In this document: positions 1-8,775 of the stretch, piece after piece
How the letters are laid out: each line of letters begins with the position of its first letter
Position numbering within the stretch: the stretch's first letter is position 1
Origin: DATLAN01 sp035527455
Lineage (GTDB): Bacteria > Planctomycetota > Planctomycetia > Pirellulales > Thermoguttaceae
Direction of reading: 5' to 3'
NCBI GenBank assembly: GCA_035527455.1
Contig: DATLAN010000387.1
Coordinates: 1-26,344 of the forward strand
DNA: 26,344 nt
Translations under genes and position numbers: made by a program
The notes under the pieces: model-generated
What the model saw: the letters and a program-made list of their open reading frames with translations, nothing else
What the model was told of the DNA's origin: nothing
Databases searched by the model: none

Positions 1-581
1 GGTGGCGGGGATGGTGGAGTTGGCGAGTCGGGGCACTTGTGAACGGGGAACAGGATCGACGGCACAACGCTGAAGGCACTCCGCTGGGGGCGACCACAGT
101 CTCGAACTGCATATGGCTTGCGCACGTCGGTCGATTTCACCGCCGCACATTAACAAAAGCCCACCCGTGGGGGGAAATCACGTGGAGCAGGACGCTTGCT
201 AGCTCATGACACGCCCTCCTTGGTGCGCACAGCCCCAAGTGGCCATCGCCTCTCGTGTGGTCATGTTGATGACGCTATACCACCATAGGGGGGAGGTCAG
301 TTCTGTGCCGTCATCTTGGTTACCTGGGTGTGACCGAGGCGACTTGAATCGCCGGCGCGTCGGAAGTCGAAGTGTCGAGCCCTGCTGAAGTGAAAAGAGC
401 GCGGCACCGGGTAGGTTTTGATACGAAAAGGGCCTTTCGATGAACGACAGCCCCTTTCTCGCCAACGACTTCGCCGTCTGATAAAATCAGAAGATCCCGC
501 CACGAAACGGTTTGTGTTTGGGAGTCTGGCTGGGCTTGCCGCCAGACGGAATCACGAACCCCCGCCCACAGGAGGCTTCCC
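1..581. other. Leading non-coding stretch
   Basis: No convincing gene is visible here on either strand. The open frames are short, lack recognisable domains and overlap one another. The last bases carry the AGGAGG ribosome binding site (570-575) of the first esterase gene. A near-palindrome lies around 424-439, but it has no T-run and I do not call it a terminator. Confidence 0.5.
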
Positions 582-1643
582 ATGACGTCCTGCCGCCGAA
601 CTCGATTGTTCTTGCCCATCGCCGCCGTCGCGCTGGTGCTGCTCGCCTTGCCTGCCTTTGCCACCGAGGTTCCGGACCCGCTGCCCGACCCGGACGGCAA
701 ACCGGCCGACATGAGCAAGCCGGTGCAGGTGTACATCCTGTTGGGCCAGTCCAATATGCTGGGTATGGGCAATGTGGCCGGCGACAAGGAGGGTACGCTG
801 GAGCACGCGATCAAGGTGAAGAACAAATACCCCTACCTTGTGGATGACGCCGGCAAATGGACGATCCGCAATGATGTCCGCAACGTGCGCGTCATGAATA
901 ATAGAGGATTCAACAACGAGTGGATGACGATCACCGGCAGGACCATCGGCCCCGAGATCGGCATCGGGCATTACGTGGGGCATGCCGTCGATGCGCCGGT
1001 ATTGATTCTCAAGAGTTGCATCGGCAATCGCTGTCTCGGCTTCGACCTGCTGCCGCCCGGTAGCGAGCAATTCGAGTTCGAGGAAGAAGGCAAGACGATG
1101 GTGCACGCCGGCTACAAGGAATTCGGCATTTGGGAAAAAGGGACGGAGCCGCCGAAGAGTGGATGGTACGCCGGCACGCAGTACGACGCCGATGTCGCCG
1201 CCGCGAAGCGAGTCCTCAAGCAACTCGACAAGTACTACTTCGGCGCCAAGGAATACGAGGTCGCCGGCTTCTTCTTCTGGCAGGGTGACAAGGACCGCTA
1301 CCGAGCCTACTGGGCCAACCGTTACGAGCAGAACCTCGTCCAGTTGATCAAGGCGTTGCGCAAAGACTTTGATGTACCAAATGCGAAGTTCGTTTGCGCC
1401 ACGCTCGGCCAGACCGCGAAGGGCGCCGATGGCAACGACGGGCTGATCCTCAATGCCCAGCTCGCGGTAGACGGCGAGTCGGGCAAGTACCCGGAGTTCA
1501 AGGGCAACGTCGCCACCGTTTACACCAATCCTATCAGCATGGGCGGTGCCTCCAACGGCCATTACGGCGGCAACGCAGAGACCTACATGAACGTCGGCGA
1601 AGCCATGGGCAAGGCCATGGTTGAACTGATGAAGAACGAGTAG
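582..1643 (+). CDS. Secreted sialate O-acetylesterase-like (SASA/DUF303) esterase
   Basis: A 353-residue SGNH-type carbohydrate esterase of the SASA family, which removes O-acetyl groups from sugars. The N-terminus MTSCRRTRLFLPIAAVALVL is a typical signal peptide, probably cut near residue 27 (after PAFA), so the enzyme should act outside the cytoplasm. The nucleophile motif GQSNM lies at residues 55-59, making Ser57 the likely catalytic serine. Near the C-terminus, NGHYGGNAETYMNVGEAMGK matches the family's His-containing end block. The start is well supported: AGGAGG at 570-575, six bases upstream of the ATG. It lacks the N-terminal beta-sandwich of the longer SASA proteins downstream, so it belongs to a shorter subfamily. 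It is the first gene of a same-strand run of secreted carbohydrate-active proteins. The acetyl substrate (sialate, xylan, pectin or other) cannot be told from the sequence. Confidence 0.85.
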   Translation: MTSCRRTRLFLPIAAVALVLLALPAFATEVPDPLPDPDGKPADMSKPVQVYILLGQSNMLGMGNVAGDKEGTLEHAIKVKNKYPYLVDDAGKWTIRNDVRNVRVMNNRGFNNEWMTITGRTIGPEIGIGHYVGHAVDAPVLILKSCIGNRCLGFDLLPPGSEQFEFEEEGKTMVHAGYKEFGIWEKGTEPPKSGWYAGTQYDADVAAAKRVLKQLDKYYFGAKEYEVAGFFFWQGDKDRYRAYWANRYEQNLVQLIKALRKDFDVPNAKFVCATLGQTAKGADGNDGLILNAQLAVDGESGKYPEFKGNVATVYTNPISMGGASNGHYGGNAETYMNVGEAMGKAMVELMKNE

Positions 1644-1766
1644 ATTCAAAGGCGACGAGTGTCTCCCACCACTGGCGCCCGATCTTAGATCCGTCCGGCG
1701 CTGGCGAGGCCAATTCCAGTATGCGCATTCAAGCCAAAACGCGACAAAAGAAAAGGACACGAAGCT

Positions 1767-4277
1767 ATGAGAGCGAATTCGATGACAGTAATCTGTGGGG
1801 CACTGATCGCCCTGGCGATTGGGACCTCAAGCGTTTGGGCAGCCACGCAAGAGGCGGTGCCGCAAACGCCGCTCACCGAGGCTGGTCAGAAACTTGAGAC
1901 GCGGTATGCCGATCAGCTCGAGAGACTGCGTACCGAACTCACCGCCAAGGTACCGCAGAACGATCAGGCAAAAGCCGATACGCTGAATAAGTTCCTCGCC
2001 AGCGACGCGCTGGACGCCAAGTTCGCAGAATACGTCGTCCTGCTCGAAGCCACGCCTGGGGGCCTGGCAGAGTTCGCCCAGCAGGGAAAAGAGCAGGCGG
2101 CACTGGTCGAGAAGATGCTGGCGGACGCCGACCTGATGAAGCAGATGCTGGTGGCGGACGGCGCCAACGCCAAACGAGAGGGGCGCGGCTATGGCCCGGC
2201 ACAGTACGGCCAGGCAATGAAGATCTATACCGACATCCAGAAGGCGAGCAAGCAAGCCGCCACCGGTGTCCTGCAGCGGCTGGCGCTCGCCATCAGTCTT
2301 GAACACGCGGTGCCGATTGGGCAGGCGAACCCCACGGCCCAGACCGAAGCGCCTGACACAATAGACCCAGTGAAGCGCTACCTTCACTACGAGAAGGCAT
2401 ACCTGGACGGCGAACTGGATCCGGCGTTCGAGCGCCTGAGCACCTGGGAACTCCGCATGGTCGTTAACGGCGACGAGCCGGACGAGACCCTCGCCTGGGG
2501 GCGCGAGATGCTCCGAAACTACCGGCCCGACCACATCTACAACTCGAATTCAGGCTGGCGCTATGTGAGTATCGTCAGTTCCGACGTCAAGTACGGGTCA
2601 GGGGACGTCAAGTACGACAGGCCTGAGTTGCAGAAGTATCAGAACATCCTCATGAACGGCGGGGTGTGCGGCCGGCGCGCGTTCTTCGGGCGCTTCATTC
2701 TGCGAGCCTTCGGGATCCCGACCACGGCGCGCCCCCAGAGCGGTCATGCCGCCCTGGCGCACTGGACGCCGGACGGCTGGGTCGTCTGTCTGGGCGGAGG
2801 CTGGGGCGCCGGCTGGACCAGTACGCGCTACGAAAAGGACCTCGATTTCCTCGCAACTACGCAGGCTCGCAATAACAGGGAGGCATACCTGAAGGTCAAG
2901 CGGGCCCAGTGGGCCGGCGACGTCCTGGGAGAAACGCGGACCTACGGGGAACACGACGGCACCCCAGCCTTCTGGAACGGCGTGGCGCTCCGAACGCAGC
3001 GCGCTATCATCGAGGAGGCAAAGGCCGTGACGCTCGACGCACTCGGCGAGGACCTCGGCGAGGCCAACGAGCCCACGGTAGCAGAGAAAGTCATGGCCTC
3101 GCCGGTCACGCCCGAGGACAAGAAGATCACCTACGGCGAGGACGGCGTCATATCGATACCGGCCGCCGCATACAGCGAGCCGTCCGGCAACACGCAGGAT
3201 GTCATTGCCATGAAGAGCTTCGGCGGTGGTCTGCAGATCTTCCTCCCGCGTTTCTTCCCTGAGGGCCAAACGGTTCTGCGCGGCGGCACGTGGAAGAATA
3301 CCGCCGATGGGAGCACCTCCGGGTGTCGTCTGCTCAGCGGTGGTTATGGCAGATACGAAAACTGGGGGCTCCGGGCAGCAGTGACGCCTTCCGGCAACGA
3401 GACTCCGCGTGAACTGACGCTCGATTTGGGTGACGGCGTAACGATGGAGATGGTTTACATCAAGCCCGGAACGTTCGTGATGGGTGGCGAAAGCACTACC
3501 GACGGCAGGTTCGAGTGCGTCGAGGTGCCGAAGCACGAGGTCACACTCACCCGTGGTTTCTATCTGGGCAAGTACGAGGTGACGCAGGCGCAGTACGAGG
3601 CCATCATGGGCTCGAACCCCAGCCGATCGACCAAGGCTCCGGACTGCCCGGTCGACAATGTCGGCGAGCCTGACGCGTTGGAATTTTGTGCGAAGCTCGC
3701 CGAAAAGACCGGACATGAGGTGCGGCTACCTACCGAGGCCGAGTGGGAATACGCCTCTCGCGCGGGCAAAGACACGAAATGGTTCTTCGGCAACGATCCC
3801 TCGCAGCTCGGGGATTATGCCTGGTTCAAGGACAACGCGGACGCCAAGTCGCATCCAGTAGGTCAGAAGAAGCCCAATCCGTGGGGTCTCTACGACATCT
3901 ACGGCAACGTCTGCGAGCGAATTTCGGACAAGTATTTTCGAAGCTACTACGCAGAAAGTCCAAAGGAGGACCCGACCGGACCCCGCCAGGGCACGAAATC
4001 GCGCTTCGAGTACAAGGTCACCGTCCCACGATCGGGCAAGTACTCATTGACCGCGCGGGTGGTCACGGCGAATTACGATCAGCGACTCAACGTCTCTGCG
4101 AATGACGCCGATTCCGAGATCGCCATGGAGATGCCCTTCACCGTCGGGAACTGGCAGGACTCCAAGCCGGTCACGCTCGCCCTCGAGGAGGGCGAGAACA
4201 CCCTGCGGTTTTCACGCAACAACCCGCCGCAGTACGGGCTGGCCATCAAGGACTTCACACTTACGCCAGTGAAGTAA
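1767..4277 (+). CDS. Secreted transglutaminase-like / FGE-sulfatase-domain fusion with C-terminal beta-sandwich
   Basis: An 836-residue multidomain protein. A signal peptide (residues 1-25, ending VWA) is followed by a helical region to about residue 170. A transglutaminase-like core follows, with GGVCGRR (Cys301) and GHAALAHW (His327 or His332) as likely catalytic residues. Residues about 504-540 hold an RGGTW...GLRAA block like the C-terminal half of FGE-sulfatase domains. Residues about 560-740 then hold the N-terminal half of such a domain (MVYIKPGTFVMGG, RLPTEAEWEYASRAG, GLYDIYGNVCERISD). The usual end of that domain is missing, and the protein instead closes with a beta-sandwich (about 751-836, ending IKDFTLTPVK). 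The usual GNVWEW appears as GNVCER. AAGGA at 1753-1757 supports the ATG. FGE-like folds in such proteins often have no proven enzymatic role, so function stays open; cross-link or peptide-bond chemistry at the cell surface is only a guess. The last 125 bases recur at 8650-8774. Confidence 0.75.
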   Translation: MRANSMTVICGALIALAIGTSSVWAATQEAVPQTPLTEAGQKLETRYADQLERLRTELTAKVPQNDQAKADTLNKFLASDALDAKFAEYVVLLEATPGGLAEFAQQGKEQAALVEKMLADADLMKQMLVADGANAKREGRGYGPAQYGQAMKIYTDIQKASKQAATGVLQRLALAISLEHAVPIGQANPTAQTEAPDTIDPVKRYLHYEKAYLDGELDPAFERLSTWELRMVVNGDEPDETLAWGREMLRNYRPDHIYNSNSGWRYVSIVSSDVKYGSGDVKYDRPELQKYQNILMNGGVCGRRAFFGRFILRAFGIPTTARPQSGHAALAHWTPDGWVVCLGGGWGAGWTSTRYEKDLDFLATTQARNNREAYLKVKRAQWAGDVLGETRTYGEHDGTPAFWNGVALRTQRAIIEEAKAVTLDALGEDLGEANEPTVAEKVMASPVTPEDKKITYGEDGVISIPAAAYSEPSGNTQDVIAMKSFGGGLQIFLPRFFPEGQTVLRGGTWKNTADGSTSGCRLLSGGYGRYENWGLRAAVTPSGNETPRELTLDLGDGVTMEMVYIKPGTFVMGGESTTDGRFECVEVPKHEVTLTRGFYLGKYEVTQAQYEAIMGSNPSRSTKAPDCPVDNVGEPDALEFCAKLAEKTGHEVRLPTEAEWEYASRAGKDTKWFFGNDPSQLGDYAWFKDNADAKSHPVGQKKPNPWGLYDIYGNVCERISDKYFRSYYAESPKEDPTGPRQGTKSRFEYKVTVPRSGKYSLTARVVTANYDQRLNVSANDADSEIAMEMPFTVGNWQDSKPVTLALEEGENTLRFSRNNPPQYGLAIKDFTLTPVK

Positions 4278-4314
4278 GATACTGCGTAGCAGAATGTCTG
4301 GATGGCAGTGGAGC
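4152..4314 (+). repeat. Direct repeat A1 (partner 8650-8812)
   Basis: This 163-base stretch covers the 3' end of the transglutaminase/FGE gene plus 37 bases of non-coding DNA after its stop. It matches 8650-8812 without gaps and with about 15 mismatches by eye (about 90% identity). Because the match runs past the stop codon, it reflects duplication or conversion of DNA rather than protein-level homology. Confidence 0.85.
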
Positions 4315-4379
4315 TTGGAAAGGTTCGAGGCTGAATCCAAATGGGAAATATCAATTCAACCGAACAGAAGGAACTCCCG

Positions 4380-6176
4380 ATGCGCTGCAGACAGTTGTTC
4401 GCGTCTCTATCACTTCTTTTGGCCTGTGCCCTTTTTGCTGGCGAAGCCGCCGGCGCGCTTAAGACACACGCTATCTTTACCAGCAACATGGTCATCCAAC
4501 GCGACAAGCCGATCATGATTTGGGGCTGGGCCGACAAGGGAGCGAAGGTCGACGTACAGTTCGGCGACCAAAAGGCCCAAGCGACCGCCGAGGGCGAAAA
4601 GGGCCGCTGGGAAGTCACCTTTCCCGCACAGCAGGCAAACGCTACCAGCCAGAAGCTAATCGTCAAATCGGGCGATGAAACCGTCGAGATGGACAATATC
4701 CTCATTGGCGACGTTTGGGTGATGAACGGCCAGAGCAATATGGCTTTCCCGCTCGGCAAAGTTCAACAAGGTGATATGGAGTCAGCACAGACGGATCTCC
4801 CAATGCTGCGTCTGTTTTCCATTACGACAAACGAACAAAGTGAGTTGCAGGAAGATATCAGAGAAGATGCGATCACGACCGGAGGTTGGGTGGTATCGAC
4901 TCCGGAGACCTCACGTGATTTCTCCGCAATCGGGTACGTTTTTGGTTCCCGGCTTCAACGAACTCTGCAAATCCCAATCGGCCTCATTAAGAATGCCCGC
5001 GGCGGAGCCTCGCTCGAGAGCTTGGTCCCGGCCCACAAGTTCGACGACCATCCGGTGGCGGCAAGATACAAGGCGTATGTTGACCAGCGGATCGCCGAGT
5101 TCGATCCCCGCGCCAGGGCCTTGGAAAAGTGGGAAATTCAACTCAACCGTGCCAAGAGCAAGGGTCAGCCGGAAAAAGACTGGCCGCCGAAACCGGTCGA
5201 CGCCGAGAACCTGGTTTCGTGGGATATTCCGGGCATGAGCCCCAGCGATATGGCGAGTGTGTACAACGGCATGTTCGGCGTGTTCAAGGGGTATAACATC
5301 AAGGGCGTGATATTCCACCAGGGCTATAACAACGCCATGATCAGGCAGAACTGCCGCCCCAAGCGTTACCGGGTGCTCATCAAGCTGATGGTCGAAGGCT
5401 GGCGCGAGGATTTCAATGATCCAAATCTGGCGGTCGGCATCATCGGCTTCTGCGCCGGCGGCAAGACGCAAAACGAGGACAACTTCGAAGAAGAGTCTTA
5501 CGGAGGGGCTGCCTACATCCGGGAAGCGCAGCGGTTCGGGCTGGCCGATGTCGGAGATCCGGAGCATACCGCGTTTCTCCCCGCCTACGACGTCCAGGTG
5601 CCCGGCTTGCACCCAAGTAAGAAACGCGAGCACGGGCTGCGGGCCGCCCGCTGGGCACTTGCCGAGATTTACGACGTGGGCGTGCGTTGGGAAGCCGCCT
5701 CGCTCGTCTCGGCGGAGCGGCAAGGCGATGAGATGATCCTCACTTTCGATCGAAGGTTGGTACCAGACGACAAGAACAGCATCCTCCGCGGCTTTTCGCT
5801 CGCCGGCGAGGACGGCAAGTACTACACGGCGCATGCCCGCCACCGGGCCGAGGGGTCCTATTGGGAAAGGACCAAGATCGTCCATGTCTGGAGTCCGATG
5901 GTCGAGAAGCCGGTCGCGGTCCGCTACGGCTGGGCGACCAGCCCGATGGGTAATCTCAAGGTAGGCGACCATCCGGACCTGCCGTTCCCCAGTTTCCGCA
6001 CGGACAACTGGGACTGGCCGGAAAGCGAAGATCCCGCAATCTCGGCAGTGGGTCGCGCCGAAGGCAACGTGATGAAAGAAGACGCGATCGAACGCTGCGA
6101 GTACCGTCGCACCGAGGAGGCCCGGCGCGCGGTCGAGATCCTCGAGCGGATCAAGACGCTCGGGCGAAACCAATGA
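4380..6176 (+). CDS. Secreted sialate O-acetylesterase-like protein (SASA)
   Basis: A 598-residue esterase of the SASA family. I start it at the ATG at 4380, which gives the signal peptide MRCRQLFASLSLLLACALFA and has AAGGA at 4368-4372, seven bases upstream. An in-frame ATG at 4341 would put 13 extra polar residues ahead of the signal. An N-terminal beta-sandwich (SNMVIQRDKPIMIWGWADKG) precedes the hydrolase. The nucleophile motif GQSNM puts Ser119 as the likely catalytic serine. ARGGASLES and VIFHQGYNNA are the usual second and third SGNH blocks, and GLHPSKKREHGLRAARWAL carries the likely catalytic His. All expected motifs are intact, so it is probably active, releasing acetyl groups from a glycan outside the cytoplasm. 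Its last 266 coding bases (5901-6166) have a colinear partial copy at 8383-8648. It follows the FGE-fusion gene by 102 bases and probably shares its transcript. Confidence 0.87.
   Translation: MRCRQLFASLSLLLACALFAGEAAGALKTHAIFTSNMVIQRDKPIMIWGWADKGAKVDVQFGDQKAQATAEGEKGRWEVTFPAQQANATSQKLIVKSGDETVEMDNILIGDVWVMNGQSNMAFPLGKVQQGDMESAQTDLPMLRLFSITTNEQSELQEDIREDAITTGGWVVSTPETSRDFSAIGYVFGSRLQRTLQIPIGLIKNARGGASLESLVPAHKFDDHPVAARYKAYVDQRIAEFDPRARALEKWEIQLNRAKSKGQPEKDWPPKPVDAENLVSWDIPGMSPSDMASVYNGMFGVFKGYNIKGVIFHQGYNNAMIRQNCRPKRYRVLIKLMVEGWREDFNDPNLAVGIIGFCAGGKTQNEDNFEEESYGGAAYIREAQRFGLADVGDPEHTAFLPAYDVQVPGLHPSKKREHGLRAARWALAEIYDVGVRWEAASLVSAERQGDEMILTFDRRLVPDDKNSILRGFSLAGEDGKYYTAHARHRAEGSYWERTKIVHVWSPMVEKPVAVRYGWATSPMGNLKVGDHPDLPFPSFRTDNWDWPESEDPAISAVGRAEGNVMKEDAIERCEYRRTEEARRAVEILERIKTLGRNQ
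5901..6166 (+). repeat. Direct repeat B1 (partner 8383-8648), with an 85-base identical tract
   Basis: This 266-base segment at the 3' end of the esterase gene aligns without gaps to 8383-8648. The first two thirds are clearly diverged. The last 85 bases (6082-6166 against 8564-8648) are identical, base for base, when read across. The protein encoded in the identical tract includes RCEYRRTEEARRAVEILERI. Confidence 0.9.
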
Positions 6177-6454
6177 GTGTGCGATTGTGTTCCCGGATCA
6201 AAGACCGTAACCATCAGAGCAAGACACGAGAAAAGAAATCTGAAATGAACGTGGGTAGCCCAGGTTCTTGAATCGCGGACTTGCGTAGCAAGTCCGAAGT
6301 GCATTGCACACAAGAGGTAGCATGTTTCAAGTGAACGCTGCCGAGACGCCATACTAAGGCACCTTTTGCTATTACCTCTGGTTGCTACGCAACACCGGTT
6401 CAACAGCCGCCGGCACCTGGGGATGATCCTCAATTAGTTACAAAGGAAACAACC
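6177..6454. other. Intergenic region with a perfect 9-bp hairpin
   Basis: A 278-base gap between two esterase genes. It contains the hairpin CGGACTTGC-GTA-GCAAGTCCG at 6276-6296 and a small palindrome GTGCATTGCAC at 6299-6309. No T-run follows the hairpin, so it is not an obvious intrinsic terminator; an mRNA-stabilising structure or a dispersed repeat is possible. AAGGAA at 6443-6448 is the ribosome binding site of the next gene. No gene is visible. Confidence 0.5.
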
Positions 6455-8338
6455 ATGATCTTGCGAACCCAATCCCTTCTACTTGCCGGAGTGTTTGCGT
6501 TATTTCTCGGGGCGGTGGCCTACGCAACCGAGCCCATGCCGAAGGAGGACGTCATCGTAGCTCCTGCCGTCGGCGATGGATTCTGCGTACACAATCTATT
6601 CCAGAGCAACATGGTCATTCAGCGCTCCAAGCCAGTTGATGTATGGGGTTGGTCGACGCCCGGCGACATGATCACCGTCACGTTTGCCGGCAAGACGGCC
6701 ACCACAACTGCCGGTAAGGATCGCAGTTGGAAGGTGACGCTGCCCGCCATGGAAGCCAGTTCCAAACCGGCGACGATGACTGTTGAAGGTCAGGAGGGCA
6801 AGATCGCGCTGGAAAACATCCTGATCGGCGACGTCTGGGTGCTTGGCGGTCAAAGCAATATGGAGCGTCCGCTCAGGGCCGTGGAAAACGGGAACCTGGA
6901 AATTGCAGCGGCGAATTTTCCCAACATTCGTTTGCTCAAGGTCCCCAAGATTTTCGGCCCGGAACTCAAGAAGAACTTTCCCCGCGCCGACGAGTACAGC
7001 CGTATATCCGGAACAGATACCAGCGCCGGCGACTGGCAAATCTGCTCGCCGGAAACCGTGCCGGAGTTTTCTGCCATTGGCTACGTTATGACGCGCCGCA
7101 TTCACATGGTTACGCAGATCCCGATCGGTGTCATTGATACCTCGCGCGGCGGCACCTTGGTGGAAGCCTGGACACCGGAGGCGCGGCTCCGGAAGATGGA
7201 TGCCCCGGCAGCGAAAGAGATGCTCGCAAGATACGACGAAAAAGTAGCCGCGTACGACCCCCAAGCGGACCTCCAGAAACAGATCGAGAAGTACGAAGCC
7301 AGGATCGCCGAGATGAAGCAGCAAGGAAAGGCGATTCCTGCCGGGATGAAGCCTCCCACCGTGCCAAATCCCGGGCCTCTGTATTCCCACAACCGCCCCG
7401 GCAACTGCTACGCGAGCGTGATTTCGCCGATCGCCGGGTTCCCCGTAAAGGGCGCAATCTTCCACCAGGGGTACAACAACTGCTTCGATGGCGTACGCGG
7501 CGCCGAGATGTATCGCGTCGTGTTTCCGGAAATGATCCGAGGGTGGCGCGACGCGTTCAACGATCCGCAAATGCCGTTTGGCATCCTGAGTCAGTGTACC
7601 GCGGGGAACAAACAAAATCTCAATGATTTCCTCACCCACCTGACCGATATTGGCGCGCGCATTCGCGAAGCCCAGTACCAAACCTTCCTCGAGTTCTATA
7701 AAGCTGGCGACAAGAACATTGGTTTCACCAGCACCTATGACCTGCGGCGGGCCTCCTATCACCCACAATTGAAGATCCCCGCCGGGGAACGCATCGCGCG
7801 GTGGGCGTTGGCGACGCAATATGGAATGGAAGAAGAGTTCCTTTGGCTGCCGCCGATGCTCAAGGAAATGAAGGTGCAGGACGGCGCCATTGTTCTTACG
7901 TTCGATCAAGCGGTCGCTCCTGTGTCTGACGGTTCTGCCATGGCTGGATTCGCCATCGCCGGCAAGGATATGAAGTTTCAACCCGCCACGACCACCTACC
8001 GGGTCATTGGTAAAGATTCCCGCGGGAGTGAAGAATATGACACCAAGGTCCTGATCTTGAAGAGTTCGCTGGTACCCGAACCCGTACACTACCGCTACGC
8101 GTGGGCACGCAGTCCCATGGGCAACATACGGGCCAAGGGCTACACAGACGACATACCGCTGCCGACCCAGCGCAGTGATAATTGGACAAATGCGGACCTC
8201 CTGAAAGCGCTGACCGGCAAAGACGCGGTAGATGCCGGTTTGCTCAGCCGTGGCGAGAAGAGTCAACTCAAAGAAACGCTGGAGAGCGAAGATCGGCGCC
8301 GCCTGGTTGAAGAAGCTAAAGCCCTTCTTCAGCAATGA
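6455..8338 (+). CDS. Secreted sialate O-acetylesterase-like protein (SASA)
   Basis: A 627-residue SASA-family esterase. The signal peptide MILRTQSLLLAGVFALFLGA ends near AVAYA (residue 24). A beta-sandwich (SNMVIQRSKPVDVWGWSTPG) leads into the hydrolase. GGQSNME gives Ser134 as the likely nucleophile. SRGGTLVEAW and AIFHQGYNNC are the expected internal blocks, and SYHPQLKIPAGERIARWAL holds the likely catalytic His. The 7300s encode a charged, coiled-coil-like insertion (QIEKYEARIAEMKQQGK), matching a similar insertion in the preceding esterase, so the two are probably paralogues. AAGGAA six bases upstream supports the start. Its stop overlaps the ATG of the following short frame (ATGA), which could couple translation of that remnant. 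Glycan de-acetylation outside the cytoplasm is the likely role; the substrate is unknown. Confidence 0.87.
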   Translation: MILRTQSLLLAGVFALFLGAVAYATEPMPKEDVIVAPAVGDGFCVHNLFQSNMVIQRSKPVDVWGWSTPGDMITVTFAGKTATTTAGKDRSWKVTLPAMEASSKPATMTVEGQEGKIALENILIGDVWVLGGQSNMERPLRAVENGNLEIAAANFPNIRLLKVPKIFGPELKKNFPRADEYSRISGTDTSAGDWQICSPETVPEFSAIGYVMTRRIHMVTQIPIGVIDTSRGGTLVEAWTPEARLRKMDAPAAKEMLARYDEKVAAYDPQADLQKQIEKYEARIAEMKQQGKAIPAGMKPPTVPNPGPLYSHNRPGNCYASVISPIAGFPVKGAIFHQGYNNCFDGVRGAEMYRVVFPEMIRGWRDAFNDPQMPFGILSQCTAGNKQNLNDFLTHLTDIGARIREAQYQTFLEFYKAGDKNIGFTSTYDLRRASYHPQLKIPAGERIARWALATQYGMEEEFLWLPPMLKEMKVQDGAIVLTFDQAVAPVSDGSAMAGFAIAGKDMKFQPATTTYRVIGKDSRGSEEYDTKVLILKSSLVPEPVHYRYAWARSPMGNIRAKGYTDDIPLPTQRSDNWTNADLLKALTGKDAVDAGLLSRGEKSQLKETLESEDRRRLVEEAKALLQQ

Positions 8339-8775
8339 CCCCAGAAAGAACGGCGGCCAACCGCGAGGTCGAGCTTCCCCTGGTCGAAAAGCCGGTCGCC
8401 GTCCGCTACGGCTGGGCGACCAGCCCGATGGGCAATCTCAAGGTCAACGGCCATCCGATGGTGCCGATCCCGAGTTTCCGAACCGACGACTGGGATTGGC
8501 CGGAGAGCGAGGACCCCGACGTCTATGAATTTACTGGCACCATGGGCAACGAGGTGAAGGAACACGCGATCGAACGCTGCGAGTACCGTCGCACCGAGGA
8601 GGCCCGGCGCGCGGTCGAGATCCTCGAGCGGATCAAGACGCTCGGGCGGTGGCAAGAGTCCGAGCCGGTCACGCTCACCCTCGAGGAAGGCGAAAACACC
8701 CTGCGGTTTTCACGCAGCAACCCGCCGCAGTATGGGATGGCCATCAAGGACTTCACACTCGCGCCAGTGAAGTGA
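8335..8775 (+). pseudogene. Mosaic remnant: SASA C-terminus joined to FGE-fusion C-terminus
   Basis: A 146-codon open frame that starts in an ATGA overlap with the previous gene but has no catalytic domain. Residues from about 17 to 104 copy the C-terminus of the esterase at 4380-6176 (YGWATSPMGNL, RTEEARRAVEILERI). Residues 106-146 copy the C-terminal beta-sandwich of the FGE-fusion protein (ENTLRFSRSNPPQYGMAIKD). The switch occurs at 8642-8650, where both parents share the bases TCGGG (6160-6164 and 4143-4147), a plausible microhomology junction. No signal peptide or GQSNM is present. I read it as a recombination scar rather than a working gene, although the frame is intact and it could be translated. 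An automatic pipeline would probably call it a hypothetical protein. Confidence 0.75.
8383..8648 (+). repeat. Direct repeat B2 (partner 5901-6166)
   Basis: Colinear, gap-free partial copy of the 3' end of the esterase gene at 4380-6176. The last 85 bases (8564-8648) are identical to 6082-6166. It forms the 5' block of the mosaic remnant. Confidence 0.9.

Noticed and set aside
552..1760. Long minus-strand open frame (402 codons) opposite the first esterase gene
   Set aside because: It mirrors the codon structure of a well-supported secreted esterase and has no domain, signal peptide or ribosome binding site. The same holds for similar minus-strand frames at 2598-3716, 4911-6173, 6596-8335, 10425-11621, 12188-13423, 17833-19230 and 22797-24050.
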